Below, one piece after another: positions 1-9,236 of a DNA stretch of 64,000 nt. Below the pieces are notes generated by a model that saw only the letters and a program-made list of their open reading frames with translations, ran no database searches and had not been told where the DNA came from. A program made the translations under genes and the position numbers. Each line of letters starts with the position of its first letter. Within the stretch, counting starts at the first letter, position 1. This DNA is from Ponticaulis koreensis DSM 19734. GTDB lineage: Bacteria > Pseudomonadota > Alphaproteobacteria > Caulobacterales > Hyphomonadaceae. Location of the stretch: contig NZ_ATVJ01000002.1 in the NCBI RefSeq assembly GCF_000420665.1, positions 372,001-436,000 of the forward strand, in the 5' to 3' direction.

Positions 1-1
1 A

Positions 2-301
2 CGTCGCGAGCGACGTCGGGTCGTTAATCAGTGCGAACGCGCTGCAGATGACCGCGCCGACTGGTCTACACGTCGCGGTCGCGCTCACACAGAATTTGTC
101 GGTCGACCTTATGTCCGTCAGTTCGGTCCGGCGGGTTACGAAGTTGAGGGCGCCGTTCGCGTTTCCACACGCCGCGGCTCTAACATTGTGCCTGTTGAAT
201 GCACCATCCGTCGCGGCCGTGTCGTCGATCTCGATATGAACCCGCGCCGTGGTCGCGGGCACCATAACGATCATGGTCGTCGCTATACATCCCGCTACTA
301 A
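2..301 (+). CDS. C-terminal part of an Arg-rich hypothetical protein (5' end outside window)
   Basis: Reading from base 2 there is an open frame of 99 codons ending at TAA 299-301. It is very rich in Arg, with a Gly/His/Arg/Tyr tail (RGRGHHNDHGRRYTSRY). The frame has no start inside the window, so only the C-terminus is seen. A hairpin follows, as expected for a transcript end, and codon use fits the neighbours. I do not recognise the family. The middle part (EFVGRPYVRQFGPAGYEVEG) could be a small folded domain. The basic tail suggests nucleic-acid binding or an envelope protein, but that is only a guess. Confidence 0.6.
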   Translation, partial: RRERRRVVNQCERAADDRADWSTRRGRAHTEFVGRPYVRQFGPAGYEVEGAVRVSTRRGSNIVPVECTIRRGRVVDLDMNPRRGRGHHNDHGRRYTSRY

Positions 302-321
302 TCAGCGCTTTTCAACGTATT

Positions 322-367
322 GGCAGGGCCTGAACACTTCCCGACCGGCAGTGTTCAGGTCGCTGCC
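322..367 (+). terminator. Long hairpin after the first gene
   Basis: CCTGAACACT (329-338) pairs perfectly with AGTGTTCAGG (350-359), and an outer GGCAG/CTGCC (322-326/363-367) extends the stem. There is no T-run after it, so it is a terminator-like hairpin rather than a textbook intrinsic terminator. The rest of the gap before pccB holds only that gene's ribosome binding site. Confidence 0.5.
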
Positions 368-474
368 ATTTAGTCACAAGAGTATATCTAAAGGTCGCAG
401 TATTCACGATACATCCTTGCCATTCATGGCGAGGTATATATCAAAGCCTGAAAATAAATGTTCAGGGGCTCGAT

Positions 475-2007
475 ATGAAAGATATCCTCGAAGCGTTAGA
501 AGCGAAGAGAGAACAGGCACGACTTGGCGGCGGTCAGAAGCGAATTGATCGTCAGCACGAGAAAGGCAAACTGACTGCACGTGAGCGCATCGAGCTCCTT
601 CTCGACGAAGGTTCATTCGAAGAGTGGGACATGTTTGTCGAGCATACCTGCAATGATTTCGGCATGTCTGATCAGAAAACTCCGGGTGATGGTGTTGTCA
701 CCGGTTGGGGCACGATCAACGGCCGCATGGTCTATGTCTTCTCTAAAGATTTCACTGTATTCGGCGGATCTCTATCCAAGGCACACGCTTCCAAGATCGT
801 AAAAGTTCAGAAGGCCGCTATGAAGAATGGCGCGCCCGTTATCGGTCTGTTTGATGCCGGAGGCGCGCGCATTCAGGAAGGCGTTGATTCGCTGGCCGGT
901 TACGCTGATATTTTCATGGAGAACGTCCTGTCTTCAGGCGTGATTCCTCAAATCTCAGTGATCATGGGCCCTTGTGCTGGCGGCGACGTGTATTCTCCGG
1001 CGATGACCGATTTCATCTTCATGGTGAAGGACACGTCTTACATGTACGTGACCGGTCCGGACGTTGTTAAAACTGTCACCAACGAGAACGTATCCCACGA
1101 AGAACTGGGCGGTGCGCGCGTGCACGCTGGAAAGTCTGGTGTTGTCGATGGCGCATTCGATAACGACATTGAAGCGTTGACGCAGATCCGTCGTCTTGTG
1201 GATTTCCTCCCTCTTTCAAACCGCGAGAAAGCGCCGGTTCGTCCGAGCTTCGATAATATCGACCGTCTCGAAGACTCCCTCGACACGCTGGTTCCGGACA
1301 ATCCGAACAAGCCGTATGACATGCGCGAGCTGATCGAGAAGACAGCTGACGAAGGCGACTTCTTCGAGATCGGCAAAGACTTCGGCACAAACATTCTGAC
1401 CGGCTTTGGCCGCATTGAAGGACAGACGGTTGGCTTTGTCGCAAACCAGCCGCTCAGCCTCGCTGGCGTACTCGACATTGATGCATCCCGTAAGGCTGCG
1501 CGTTTTGTGCGTTTCTGCGACTGCTTCAACATTCCGATCGTAACTTATGTCGACGTTCCAGGCTTTATGCCAGGTACCAAGCAGGAGTATGGCGGCCTGA
1601 TTAAGCACGGCGCGAAACTTCTGTTTGCTTATGCAGAAGCAACCGTTCCGAAAGTTACAGTCATCACGCGTAAGGCTTATGGCGGCGCGTATGATGTTAT
1701 GAGCTCCAAGCACCTTCGCGGCGACGTGAACTATGCGTGGCCGAAAGCTGAGATTGCCGTGATGGGCGCCAAGGGTGCGGTTGAGATTATCTTCCGCGCC
1801 GACATCGGCAATGATGAAAAGATCGCCCAGAAGACTAAGGAATACGAAGACAACTTCGCAAATCCGTTCGTTGCTGCGCGTAAAGGTTATATTGATGACA
1901 TCATCATGCCGCATTCGACACGTCGCCGCGTGGCTAAAGCACTCCGCCAGCTGAAGACGAAAAACGTCACTAACCCGGCGAAAAAGCACGACAACATCCC
2001 GCTCTAG
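475..2007 (+). CDS. pccB: Propionyl-CoA / acyl-CoA carboxylase, carboxyltransferase (beta) subunit
   Basis: The 510-residue protein has the usual length of biotin-dependent acyl-CoA carboxylase beta subunits. It carries both halves of the carboxyltransferase fold. The N-terminal half includes [15 protein letters not shown] and [16 protein letters not shown] (acyl-CoA/oxyanion region). The C-terminal half includes [12 protein letters not shown] and [15 protein letters not shown]. It would transfer carboxyl from biotin to propionyl-CoA to give methylmalonyl-CoA in the cytoplasm. The start is supported by AGGGG about 7 bases upstream. The biotin carboxylase (alpha) subunit it needs is not in the window. 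Acetyl-CoA or methylcrotonyl-CoA specificity cannot be excluded, but the overall sequence looks like PccB. Confidence 0.93.
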   Translation: MKDILEALEAKREQARLGGGQKRIDRQHEKGKLTARERIELLLDEGSFEEWDMFVEHTCNDFGMSDQKTPGDGVVTGWGTINGRMVYVFSKDFTVFGGSLSKAHASKIVKVQKAAMKNGAPVIGLFDAGGARIQEGVDSLAGYADIFMENVLSSGVIPQISVIMGPCAGGDVYSPAMTDFIFMVKDTSYMYVTGPDVVKTVTNENVSHEELGGARVHAGKSGVVDGAFDNDIEALTQIRRLVDFLPLSNREKAPVRPSFDNIDRLEDSLDTLVPDNPNKPYDMRELIEKTADEGDFFEIGKDFGTNILTGFGRIEGQTVGFVANQPLSLAGVLDIDASRKAARFVRFCDCFNIPIVTYVDVPGFMPGTKQEYGGLIKHGAKLLFAYAEATVPKVTVITRKAYGGAYDVMSSKHLRGDVNYAWPKAEIAVMGAKGAVEIIFRADIGNDEKIAQKTKEYEDNFANPFVAARKGYIDDIIMPHSTRRRVAKALRQLKTKNVTNPAKKHDNIPL

Positions 2008-2022
2008 GCGGCGTTTCAAAAT

Positions 2023-2048
2023 CGCAGCTGTCAGAAATGGCAGCTGCG
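2023..2048 (+). terminator. Hairpin after pccB
   Basis: CGCAGCTG (2023-2030) and CAGCTGCG (2041-2048) form a perfect 8-bp stem with a 10-base loop, 16 bases after the pccB stop. No T-run follows, so termination here is plausible but not certain. Confidence 0.45.
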
Positions 2049-2118
2049 TTACGACGCACCTGAAATCCGTCAGCGTCGAACTATATGCAATCTCACTGTG
2101 ACAATTCCGGAGGATGAC

Positions 2119-2703
2119 ATGCGACTATTTCTGACGACGACGGCACTGGCGCTCACACTCGCTGCATGCGGTGGTGGTTCCGAGGAACCGGCAGCTCCAG
2201 CTGAAACAACGACACCAGCAGCAACCGAATCAGCAACGCCGGCACCTGCCCCAGAAACGGAAGCTCCTGCAGTCGAAATCCCGACGGCGGAAGAAGCTGA
2301 AGCTACCGTCGAAGACATGGTTGAAGATCTGGAAATCGTTGAGGCGGATTACTCAGAAGCCGTCGCGGCGCTTCCTGAGCCATATAACACGGGCGATTAT
2401 GAGCGCGGCGAAAGCCTGTTCCGCCAGTGCGCGACATGTCACCTGCTCGATCCGGAAGCTGGCAACCGGGTTGGCCCGAATCTCCACGGCGTTTTCCAAC
2501 GTGGTGTCGGTGAGCTTGAAGGCTTCAATTACTCGGACGCCGTTCTGGAAGCAGACTTCCAGTGGACTCCGGAACAACTCGATCACTGGCTGGAAAACCC
2601 ACGTGCATTCTTACCAGGTAACCGCATGTCCTATGCAGGCATGCGTCGTCCGAACGACCGTACGGACCTGATCACGTTCCTTCTGATCAAAACGGAAGAA
2701 TAG
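2119..2703 (+). CDS. Lipoprotein c-type cytochrome (class I)
   Basis: The 194-residue protein starts at ATG 2119, preceded by GGAGG. An upstream in-frame ATG-like start at 2098 lacks a good site. It has a lipoprotein signal peptide with lipobox LAAC. A long Pro/Ala/Glu/Thr-rich low-complexity linker follows, then one class I cytochrome c domain with haem motif CATCH and a Met ligand region (NRMSYAGM). The domain resembles cytochrome c2/c550-type carriers (GPNLHGVFQR, WTPEQLDHWL). The linker would let a membrane-anchored cytochrome swing in the periplasm. It lies upstream of the cbb3 oxidase genes, so it may donate electrons to that oxidase, although a strong terminator separates the two. Confidence 0.9.
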   Translation: MRLFLTTTALALTLAACGGGSEEPAAPAETTTPAATESATPAPAPETEAPAVEIPTAEEAEATVEDMVEDLEIVEADYSEAVAALPEPYNTGDYERGESLFRQCATCHLLDPEAGNRVGPNLHGVFQRGVGELEGFNYSDAVLEADFQWTPEQLDHWLENPRAFLPGNRMSYAGMRRPNDRTDLITFLLIKTEE

Positions 2704-2740
2704 CCAAGGCACCACCCCGCTGAATTCAGACAAAAATAAA

Positions 2741-2768
2741 GCCCCGTGCAGAGCGCGGGGCTTTTTTC
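2741..2768 (+). terminator. Intrinsic terminator of the cytochrome c gene
   Basis: GCCCCG (2741-2746) pairs with CGGGGC (2756-2761), followed by a run of six T. Confidence 0.9.
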
Positions 2769-2789
2769 TTACCTGGGAACGATGGCTAC

Positions 2790-3041
2790 TTAGGCCACTT
2801 TCGCGAACCTGCGCCAGTAGGACATGAAATGCTCGGCATCCCGGCGTCTCTGGAAAATGACCGACTTTTTGAAACCTTCCCCGTAGGAAGTTGTTTTCAC
2901 CATAATCACTGGTGCCTCATCCGTCCCCGATGCGCCCGTGCCCATACATTCGCGTTCAGCGGCGAACTGATTCACTGCCTGAAAAAGCTTCGTCTCAGTA
3001 GCTGCGTCCTTCAGATCAAACTTAACAACAACGTCTGTCAT
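2790..3041 (-). CDS. Small conserved protein, paralogue of the 77-residue protein at 38.1-38.3 kb
   Basis: The 83-residue soluble protein starts at ATG 3041; a GTG at 3050 is the longer alternative. It shares a clear pattern with the protein encoded at 38085-38318: DV-V at the N-terminus, TE-K-F-A, FA--R, DEAP-IMVKT, and FQ-R--A--F---WRR at the C-terminus. Two diverged copies keeping the same residues argue that both are real genes. No metal-binding or catalytic motif is evident and I do not recognise the family. It sits alone between the cytochrome c terminator and the divergent cco region. Confidence 0.7.
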   Translation of the reverse strand: MTDVVVKFDLKDAATETKLFQAVNQFAAERECMGTGASGTDEAPVIMVKTTSYGEGFKKSVIFQRRRDAEHFMSYWRRFAKVA

Positions 3042-3209
3042 GATCACCACCCATTCATGCCTTCATTTGGTCATATTCAGGGTGATGCCGCAGTGCAGCA
3101 AGGTTTTGAGCGATTTCGGGCTGCGTTGCGTACAGAAATGCACGCTGCCATCGTAAATTCGGTCAGTTGCTGTTCAAAAGTTAATCAAAACCAACAATTT
3201 TCTCGACAG

Positions 3210-3239
3210 AAAAAGGGTGCCTGCTTTCACAGACACCCT
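3210..3239 (-). terminator. Intrinsic terminator for the minus-strand gene at 3271-3540
   Basis: Read on the minus strand, GGGTGTCTG pairs with CAGGCACCC around a short loop (one mismatch), then a T-run (the A-run at 3210-3214). It lies 31 bases beyond the stop of the 89-residue gene. The remaining stretch 3042-3209 shows nothing else I can name. Confidence 0.75.
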
Positions 3240-3270
3240 CAGGATTCGAAAAATATTTGAAAGTCAGCGC

Positions 3271-3540
3271 TTAACGGCTGAGAAACGCGCGGCGAACCGT
3301 CACAGCGAACGCCCCGATAAGCCCTGTGGCTGCGACATAGCAGCCCGAGCAATGGCCAGAAGATGCTGCATTGAAAGCCAGTTCACCGCCGCCCGATGTG
3401 CACATTGGTAAGATAAAACCGGCACCTGTGTCATGACAGGACCGCATTAACAGTCCCGTGATTGCTGTAGTTATGCTGATACCGAGAAGCATTTTGTCGT
3501 TTGCCACAAGGCTTCGGATTTCAGTCATCTGCGACTCCAT
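3271..3540 (-). CDS. Small Cys-containing membrane protein, unknown function
   Basis: The 89-residue product has two hydrophobic stretches: MLLGISITTAITGLLMR near the N-terminus and GCYVAATGLIGAFAV near the C-terminus. Between them is a Gly-rich loop with four Cys (CHDTG, PMCTSG, GHCSGC). The start at 3540 has AGGA in the right place; a second start at 3528 also has GGAG upstream. An intrinsic terminator closes the gene, which supports its being real. It is divergent from ccoN, 124 bp away. The HCSGC motif could bind a metal or a disulfide, but I recognise no family. Confidence 0.6.
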   Translation of the reverse strand: MESQMTEIRSLVANDKMLLGISITTAITGLLMRSCHDTGAGFILPMCTSGGGELAFNAASSGHCSGCYVAATGLIGAFAVTVRRAFLSR

Positions 3541-3664
3541 TTAGTTTCCTGAACTCTGAATAGCATAATTTCCATAAGAAGTGTGGGGCCAAATAGTCGC
3601 ATTTTCTTTAAGAGAAAAGCGTGACAATCCCAGACTCAAACTCGGGTTATTCTCAGAGGGCAAA

Positions 3665-5350
3665 ATGGCAACAACAACCATGCAGAAAAACGGGATCGAC
3701 TTCAGCGTGCTGACAGTCGGCCTCTTCGTGGGGGTATTCACACTCCTTGCATTAATGGTCGCGGCTTGGTCGCCGGACCCACTATTCAACATTCATGGCT
3801 GGCTCAGCCTTGTTATGTGCATCGTCGCAATCCTGGGGATTTGCTTCTGGGCAGCGAACCGCAAAGACGGCAAGCTGTTCGACGAAACGCAGTATGAAGA
3901 CACACTGATCAAATGGGGCGTTGGTGTCTCAATGTTCTGGGGTGTTGTCGGCATTCTGGTCGGCTTCGTCATTGCGATGCAGCTCACCTTCCCAAGCCTT
4001 CTCTATTTTGAAGAGTTCGGCTTCCTAAACTTTGGTCGCCTGCGCCCACTGCACACATCTGCAGTGATCTTTGCGTTTGGTGGTAACGTGCTTCTGGCAA
4101 CGTCTTTCCACGTTGTTCAGCGCACCTGCCGTACGCGTATTGCTGGCGGCATGTGGCCATGGTTCGTATTCTGGGGTTATCAGGCTTTCATCGTTCTTGC
4201 TGCTACCGGTTACGTCATGGGCGTCACTGCAGGCCGCGAGTACGCAGAACCTGAATGGTATGTCGACCTCTGGCTGACTGTCGTATGGGTTGCCTATCTG
4301 CTCGTATTCCTCGGCACGATCTGGAAGCGTAAAGAGCCGCACATCTACGTTGCGAACTGGTTCTACCTCGCATTCATCGTAACGATTGCGATGCTTCACA
4401 TCGTGAACAACCTCGCAGTTCCGATCAGCCCGCTCTCTTCCCAGTCAGTCTCTTTGATGGCTGGTGTACAAGACGCGCTGACACAGTGGTGGTATGGTCA
4501 CAACGCGGTTGGCTTCTTCCTGACAGCCGGCTTCCTCGCGATCATGTACTACTACATCCCGAAACGTGCAGAGCGTCCGGTTTTCTCGTACCGTCTCTCT
4601 ATCGTTCACTTCTGGGCTCTGATCTTCATCTACATCTGGGCTGGTCCACACCACCTGCACTATACGGCTTTGCCACAATGGGCGCAGACACTCGGTATGA
4701 CCTTCTCAATCATGCTGTGGATGCCGAGCTGGGGTGGTATGATCAACGGTCTGATGACCCTGTCTGGCGCGTGGGACAAACTCCGCACTGACCCTGTCAT
4801 CCGTATGATGGTCGTTTCTCTGGCATTCTACGGCATGTCCACGTTTGAAGGCCCGCTTATGTCAGTTCGCGCGGTGAACTCTCTGTCTCACTACACTGAC
4901 TGGACAATCGGCCACGTACACTCTGGTGCACTCGGCTGGGTTGGCTTCATCTCCTTCGGTGCTCTTTACTGTCTTGCGCAGTGGATGTGGAAACGTGACC
5001 GCCTCTATTCCGCAAACATGGTGGAATGGCACTTCTGGACGGCTACCATCGGTATCGTTCTGTACATCTGCTCCATGTGGGTATCCGGTATCATGGAAGG
5101 CCTGATGTGGCGTGCGTACAACGAATTCGGCTTCCTCGAATACACATTCGTCGAGACCGTAGAAGCTAAGCACATCTCCTACATCATCCGTTCGCTCGGT
5201 GGCCTTCTCTACCTGGTCGGTGCTCTGATCATGTCGTTCAACATCTACATGACCGCCAAGGGCAAAACCCGCAAAGGTGAGGAAGATCACGTTCACGCTC
5301 CAACCAATGATGGCATTCCGGCTCGCGCCGAAGCCGTGCCAGCTGAATAA
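3665..5350 (+). CDS. ccoN: cbb3-type cytochrome c oxidase subunit I
   Basis: The 561-residue, 12-helix haem-copper oxidase core reduces O2 to water at high affinity and pumps protons. The haem b ligands and copper site are visible: H130 in [13 protein letters not shown]279 in [11 protein letters not shown] (CuB), H329 and H330 in [11 protein letters not shown] (CuB), and H417 and H419 in [10 protein letters not shown] (haems b and b3). The start at 3665 is preceded by AGAGGG. The longer frame from 3581 would add a non-conserved hydrophilic stretch. It is the first gene of ccoNOQP. I found no FNR/FixK box (TTGAT-N4-ATCAA) upstream, although such control is common for this operon. Confidence 0.97.
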   Translation: MATTTMQKNGIDFSVLTVGLFVGVFTLLALMVAAWSPDPLFNIHGWLSLVMCIVAILGICFWAANRKDGKLFDETQYEDTLIKWGVGVSMFWGVVGILVGFVIAMQLTFPSLLYFEEFGFLNFGRLRPLHTSAVIFAFGGNVLLATSFHVVQRTCRTRIAGGMWPWFVFWGYQAFIVLAATGYVMGVTAGREYAEPEWYVDLWLTVVWVAYLLVFLGTIWKRKEPHIYVANWFYLAFIVTIAMLHIVNNLAVPISPLSSQSVSLMAGVQDALTQWWYGHNAVGFFLTAGFLAIMYYYIPKRAERPVFSYRLSIVHFWALIFIYIWAGPHHLHYTALPQWAQTLGMTFSIMLWMPSWGGMINGLMTLSGAWDKLRTDPVIRMMVVSLAFYGMSTFEGPLMSVRAVNSLSHYTDWTIGHVHSGALGWVGFISFGALYCLAQWMWKRDRLYSANMVEWHFWTATIGIVLYICSMWVSGIMEGLMWRAYNEFGFLEYTFVETVEAKHISYIIRSLGGLLYLVGALIMSFNIYMTAKGKTRKGEEDHVHAPTNDGIPARAEAVPAE

Positions 5351-5362
5351 GGAGACAGACTA

Positions 5363-6139
5363 ATGGCATTGTTTGATAAACACGCCCTGCTCGAGAAGCA
5401 CTCTATGCTCCTCACAGTCGGCATCCTCGTTGTCGTCGCCATTGGCGGTATCATCGAGATCGCTCCGCTCTTCTATCTGAGCAACACGATCGAGCGCGTG
5501 AACGGTATGCGTCCATACACGCCACTCGAACTCGCAGGACGCGAAATCTATGTGCGTGAAGGCTGCTATGTCTGCCACTCACAAATGGTTCGCCCGCTGC
5601 GTGACGAAGTGGAACGCTATGGTCACTATTCTCTGGCTGCAGAGAGCATGTACGACCACCCGTTCCAGTGGGGCTCCAAACGTACAGGTCCTGACCTTGC
5701 GCGCGTTGGCGGCAAATACTCCGATGAATGGCACATGGACCACATGCGTGACCCACGCTCTGTCGTTCCGGAATCCATCATGCCGCCATACACGTTCATG
5801 GTAGATCGCCCACTCGACTTCAGCCAGGTACAGCAAACCATGCAGGCAATGCGCCTCGTAGGTGTGCCTTACACCGACGCTATGATCGAGAACGCAGAGT
5901 ACGACCTTCTGGCTCAGGCCAATCCGGACTTTTATCCGAACTCCGGCGACTATGACGGTGCTCTGGTGGATCGTTACACCGAGGCATCAGGTCGGGAAGG
6001 TACGGTCACTGTACGTGCATTTGACGGCGACGCCGAAAACATCACCGAGATGGACGCGATGATCGCCTATCTCCAGATGCTCGGCACACTGGTCGACTTC
6101 GAAACTTACGAAGCCGACAGCCTGCAGAACCGGAGATAG
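5363..6139 (+). CDS. ccoO: cbb3-type cytochrome c oxidase subunit II (monohaem cytochrome c)
   Basis: The 258-residue protein has one N-terminal membrane anchor (about residues 15-37) and a periplasmic cytochrome c domain with haem motif C68-Y-V-C71-H72 in [11 protein letters not shown], typical of CcoO. Further family blocks are [21 protein letters not shown] and MPPYTFM (Met ligand region). It passes electrons from CcoP to the haem b centres of CcoN. A spacing of 12 bp from ccoN, with GGAGA upstream of the start, shows the same operon. Confidence 0.97.
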   Translation: MALFDKHALLEKHSMLLTVGILVVVAIGGIIEIAPLFYLSNTIERVNGMRPYTPLELAGREIYVREGCYVCHSQMVRPLRDEVERYGHYSLAAESMYDHPFQWGSKRTGPDLARVGGKYSDEWHMDHMRDPRSVVPESIMPPYTFMVDRPLDFSQVQQTMQAMRLVGVPYTDAMIENAEYDLLAQANPDFYPNSGDYDGALVDRYTEASGREGTVTVRAFDGDAENITEMDAMIAYLQMLGTLVDFETYEADSLQNRR

Positions 6140-6143
6140 CATC

Positions 6144-6308
6144 ATGAACTATGAAACGCTTTCCAGTTTCGCACAGACCTGGGGACTGCTCTACTTCGTA
6201 GTGTTGTTCCTCGGGGCCTGCACTTACGCCCTCTGGCCGTCCAAAAAGTCCGAATTCGAACGGGCAGCTAACCTCCCTCTGATCGACGAGGAGCCTATCA
6301 ATGAGTGA
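6144..6308 (+). CDS. ccoQ: cbb3-type oxidase small subunit
   Basis: The 54-residue protein begins MNYETLSSFAQTWGLLYFVV, with a single membrane helix followed by a short charged tail. This is the standard CcoQ form. It starts 4 bp after ccoO with CGGAG upstream, and its stop overlaps the ccoP start by 8 bp. In known cbb3 oxidases CcoQ stabilises the complex. Confidence 0.93.
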   Translation: MNYETLSSFAQTWGLLYFVVLFLGACTYALWPSKKSEFERAANLPLIDEEPINE

Positions 6309-7185
6309 ACATGATAAAGACGTTGATGCTGCAACCGGTGTAGAAACCACTGGTCACGAATGGGACGGCATCAGAGAGCTCAATAACCCGCTTCCACGCT
6401 GGTGGCTCTACATCTTCTACATCACGATCGTATGGGCCGTGGTCTATTGGATCTTCATGCCAGCATGGCCGGCACTGCCTGGAATGGGAACGAACACTCC
6501 GGGTATTCGTAACCACTCTGACCGTGCTCTGGTCGCTGAAAGCATCGACGCTCTGCGTTCTGCACGCGCTGAAAACGGAGCGGCTCTGATCGAAGCGTCT
6601 GTTGAGGACATCCTTGCCGATCAGGACCTTCGTCAGTTCGCAATGGCGGCTGGTGAAAGTGCTTTTGGTGACAACTGTGCGACTTGCCATGGCGCAGGTG
6701 GACGCGGTGCACCGGGTTACCCTACCCTTGCTGACGATGTGTGGCTTTGGGGCGGTGGTCTGGACGAAATCCAGCACACAATCACCTATGGCGTCCGTCA
6801 GGAGAATATGGAGAGCCGTTTCTCCATGATGCCTGCATTCGGTCGCGATCAGGTTCTCAGCGCTGAAGAGATCACGAATGTTGCGCACTATGTTCGCACA
6901 CTCTCCGGTCTCGAAGAGCCATCTGACGCCTCTATCGCGGGTCAGGAAGTGTACGAGTGGAACTGTGTCGCATGTCACGGTGAAGCTGGCACTGGAGATC
7001 AACTCCAGGGCGCACCTGACCTTACAGACCGTGACTGGCTCTATGGCAGTGACATGGCTACTGTTCAGGCGACCATCTACAATCCACGCAACAGCGCAAT
7101 GCCTGCGTGGGGTGAACGCCTCGACGAAACAACCGTCAAAGCCCTTGCTGTATATGTCTATGCATTAAGCGGCAGCGAAGGCTGA
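6301..7185 (+). CDS. ccoP: cbb3-type cytochrome c oxidase subunit III (dihaem cytochrome c)
   Basis: The 294-residue protein carries the CcoP N-terminal block HEWDGIRELNNPLPRWWLYIFY with one membrane helix (about 33-55). Two cytochrome c domains follow, with haem motifs C126-A-T-C129-H130 and C222-V-A-C225-H226 and Met-containing ligand loops (MMPAFG, AMPAWG). It accepts electrons from soluble or membrane cytochromes and passes them to CcoO. It is the last gene of ccoNOQP and is closed by a strong terminator. Confidence 0.97.
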   Translation: MSEHDKDVDAATGVETTGHEWDGIRELNNPLPRWWLYIFYITIVWAVVYWIFMPAWPALPGMGTNTPGIRNHSDRALVAESIDALRSARAENGAALIEASVEDILADQDLRQFAMAAGESAFGDNCATCHGAGGRGAPGYPTLADDVWLWGGGLDEIQHTITYGVRQENMESRFSMMPAFGRDQVLSAEEITNVAHYVRTLSGLEEPSDASIAGQEVYEWNCVACHGEAGTGDQLQGAPDLTDRDWLYGSDMATVQATIYNPRNSAMPAWGERLDETTVKALAVYVYALSGSEG

Positions 7186-7196
7186 TTTGATTAGAA

Positions 7197-7223
7197 AAGG
7201 CCCGGTTCGCCGGGCCTTTTTTT
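7197..7223 (+). terminator. Intrinsic terminator after ccoNOQP
   Basis: GGCCCGG (7199-7205) and CCGGGCC (7210-7216) enclose a TTCG tetraloop, followed by seven T. This is a very stable classic terminator. Confidence 0.97.
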
Positions 7224-7257
7224 GTGAGGGTGTGACAAGATACCATCACGTATTTCT

Positions 7258-7279
7258 AACTTTCTTGTTTTAGAAAGTT
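7258..7279. promoter_or_regulatory. Inverted repeat upstream of ccoG (possible operator)
   Basis: AACTTTCT (7258-7265) and AGAAAGTT (7272-7279) are perfectly complementary around a 6-base spacer. AT-rich flanks (TATTT left, AAATA right) partly extend the symmetry. It lies 29 bp upstream of the ccoG start and after the ccoP terminator, so it is not a terminator for ccoP. It could bind a dimeric regulator of the maturation genes. It does not match an FNR box. Confidence 0.4.
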
Positions 7280-7308
7280 CTAAAATACAAACTGGGAAGT
7301 CGAGTACA

Positions 7309-8742
7309 ATGACAGCTCTCAAACCTACCCCGCCATCCGATGCGCAACCTATGTACAAGAAGCGCGAGCCGGTTCACCCGAAGCTCGTCAGCGGTAAGTT
7401 TCGCTCCTTCAAATTTGCGTTTATGGCGCTCGCGCTGGCGGTATATTATGGCCTGCCATGGATACGCTGGGATCGTGGCCCTGATGCGCCGGATCAGGCC
7501 ATCCTGTTCTTCGCTGATGGTAAGTTCTATTTCGGCCCGATCGAGATCTGGCCGCAGGAAGTCTACTACATCACCGGCATTCTCATTCTGTCGTCTTTCG
7601 GCCTGTTTCTGGTGACCTCGCTGTTCGGGCGTGTCTGGTGTGGCTATGCCTGTCCGCAAACAGTCTGGACCGATCTCTACATCGCCGTTGAGCGCTTCTT
7701 CGAGGGCGACCGCAACAAACGCATTAAGCTTGATCGCGCGCCCTGGACCCTCAACAAGATCTGGCGCAAAGTTGCCAAACACGCTGTCTGGCTACTGATC
7801 GCAGCTGCAACCGGCGGTGCGCTCGTCTTCTATTTCCACGATGCGCCTTCCCTCGCTTATAACTTCTTCACAGGACACGCGCCGACGACGGCTTACGTCT
7901 TCGTGGGCATTCTGACCTTCACGACCTATTCGCTGGCAGGCACAATGCGCGAGCAGGTCTGCACCTATCTTTGTCCATGGCCCCGCATTCAGGCGGCGCT
8001 GACCGACGAAGACGCACTCAACGTCACCTATCGTTGGGATCGCGGCGAACCTCGTGGTCCGCACAAAAAGTCTGAAACATGGGAAGGACGCGGCGATTGC
8101 GTAGACTGTAATGCCTGCGTCACCGCCTGCCCTATGGGTATTGATATCCGAAACGGCGCCCAGCTGGAGTGCATTCACTGTGCGCTCTGTATCGACGCCT
8201 GTGACGACATCATGAAAAAGGTTGGTCGCCCGACCGGCCTCATTGCATATGACACAGACAAGAACGTTGAACTGCGCGCAGCTGGAAAACCGGCCCAGAA
8301 GTTCCGCCTGTTCCGTCCGCGTGTTATCATTTATGCGGTTCTGATCAGCGCCATCACGGCTCTCATGGCGTATGGCCTGCTCACACGCTCCACCTTCGAG
8401 CTGAACGTCCTCAAAGACCGCTCACCATCCTTCGTGCAGCTGTCTGACGGTCGCATTCAGAACGGCTACGCAATCAAGCTGGTGAATAAGCGGATCGATC
8501 CAAAAAACATCCGACTGGAAGTGACCGGAATCGAAGGCGCAGACGTCTCACTTGTGGGCGAAGAGCACGGAGATCTCGACGTTGAAATCCCTGGTGAGGG
8601 TGTGACACGTTTCCGCATGATCATCAAAATCCCTGAAGATGCAGTGGATGGTAATGACCGGCTTCGCATTGTCGCAATTGACACAGAGACCGGAGAGCAG
8701 GACTCTAATTTCATTCCATTCTCCAGCCCACGAAGGAACTGA
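7309..8742 (+). CDS. ccoG: cbb3 oxidase maturation protein with polyferredoxin domain
   Basis: The 477-residue membrane protein has a 2[4Fe-4S] ferredoxin-like domain: C264, C267, C270, C274 and C288, C291, C294, C298 (CVDCNACVTACP and CIHCALCIDAC). Membrane-embedded Cys pairs lie at C111/C115 (CGYACP) and C218/C222 (CTYLCP). The C-terminus is a periplasmic Ig-like domain. CcoG/FixG is known to help reduce copper for cbb3 assembly. It heads the ccoG-fixH-fixI-ccoS maturation operon, with its own upstream region. Confidence 0.95.
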   Translation: MTALKPTPPSDAQPMYKKREPVHPKLVSGKFRSFKFAFMALALAVYYGLPWIRWDRGPDAPDQAILFFADGKFYFGPIEIWPQEVYYITGILILSSFGLFLVTSLFGRVWCGYACPQTVWTDLYIAVERFFEGDRNKRIKLDRAPWTLNKIWRKVAKHAVWLLIAAATGGALVFYFHDAPSLAYNFFTGHAPTTAYVFVGILTFTTYSLAGTMREQVCTYLCPWPRIQAALTDEDALNVTYRWDRGEPRGPHKKSETWEGRGDCVDCNACVTACPMGIDIRNGAQLECIHCALCIDACDDIMKKVGRPTGLIAYDTDKNVELRAAGKPAQKFRLFRPRVIIYAVLISAITALMAYGLLTRSTFELNVLKDRSPSFVQLSDGRIQNGYAIKLVNKRIDPKNIRLEVTGIEGADVSLVGEEHGDLDVEIPGEGVTRFRMIIKIPEDAVDGNDRLRIVAIDTETGEQDSNFIPFSSPRRN

Positions 8743-8747
8743 CCTCA

Positions 8748-9236
8748 ATGAAGATCGGTCGTCTCAACGGATATCACGTACTGTTCATGCTGCTCGGCTT
8801 TTTCGGCGTAATGATCATCGTGAACGTCATCTTCACCGTGTATGCGGTGCGGTCGTTTCCGGGCGAACAGGTCGAGCAATCCTACATTCAGGGCCTGAAC
8901 TATAATCAGGCCCTTGAAGACCGCGCTCGTCAGGAAGAACTGGGCTGGTCGACGCAGGTCGGTCTTGAACCAACAGAAAGTGGCAGCCCAATGCTGATCA
9001 CTTACTGGCTGGACGAATTCGAGAACGGCATCACCCAGCTTGAGGTGTCGGCTACACTCACCCGTCCAGCTACGCGAGAAGGCCAACGAATTGTCGATCT
9101 CAGCGCAAATGGTCCGGGCCGTTATGAGGTCATTCTGACTGACCTCGAAACCGGCGACTGGAACGCCGAAATAACCGCACAATCACCCGACGGTGAAACC
9201 GTCACAGCTCATAAGTCACTCACATGGACACGCTGA
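8748..9236 (+). CDS. fixH: FixH family cbb3 maturation protein
   Basis: The 162-residue protein has one N-terminal membrane helix (about residues 8-32, ending VIFTVYAV), then the conserved block SFPGEQVEQSYIQGLNYN and a periplasmic beta-rich domain. This arrangement and its place between ccoG and fixI are typical of FixH/CcoH, which is needed for stable cbb3 assembly. The gene lies 5 bp after ccoG and overlaps fixI by 13 bp. Confidence 0.93.
   Translation: MKIGRLNGYHVLFMLLGFFGVMIIVNVIFTVYAVRSFPGEQVEQSYIQGLNYNQALEDRARQEELGWSTQVGLEPTESGSPMLITYWLDEFENGITQLEVSATLTRPATREGQRIVDLSANGPGRYEVILTDLETGDWNAEITAQSPDGETVTAHKSLTWTR

Noticed and set aside
1038-1532. Minus-strand open frames over pccB, and similar long antisense frames over ccoO, topA and rnr
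   Set aside because: They overlap strongly conserved genes and arise from codon bias. None has a ribosome site or domain.
2829-3260. Plus-strand 143-codon frame over the small minus-strand gene
   Set aside because: It runs opposite to a gene with a conserved paralogue, crosses its whole length and has no ribosome site or recognisable content.
3541-3664. FNR/FixK box before ccoN
   Set aside because: I looked for TTGAT-N4-ATCAA and close variants here and before ccoG and found none.
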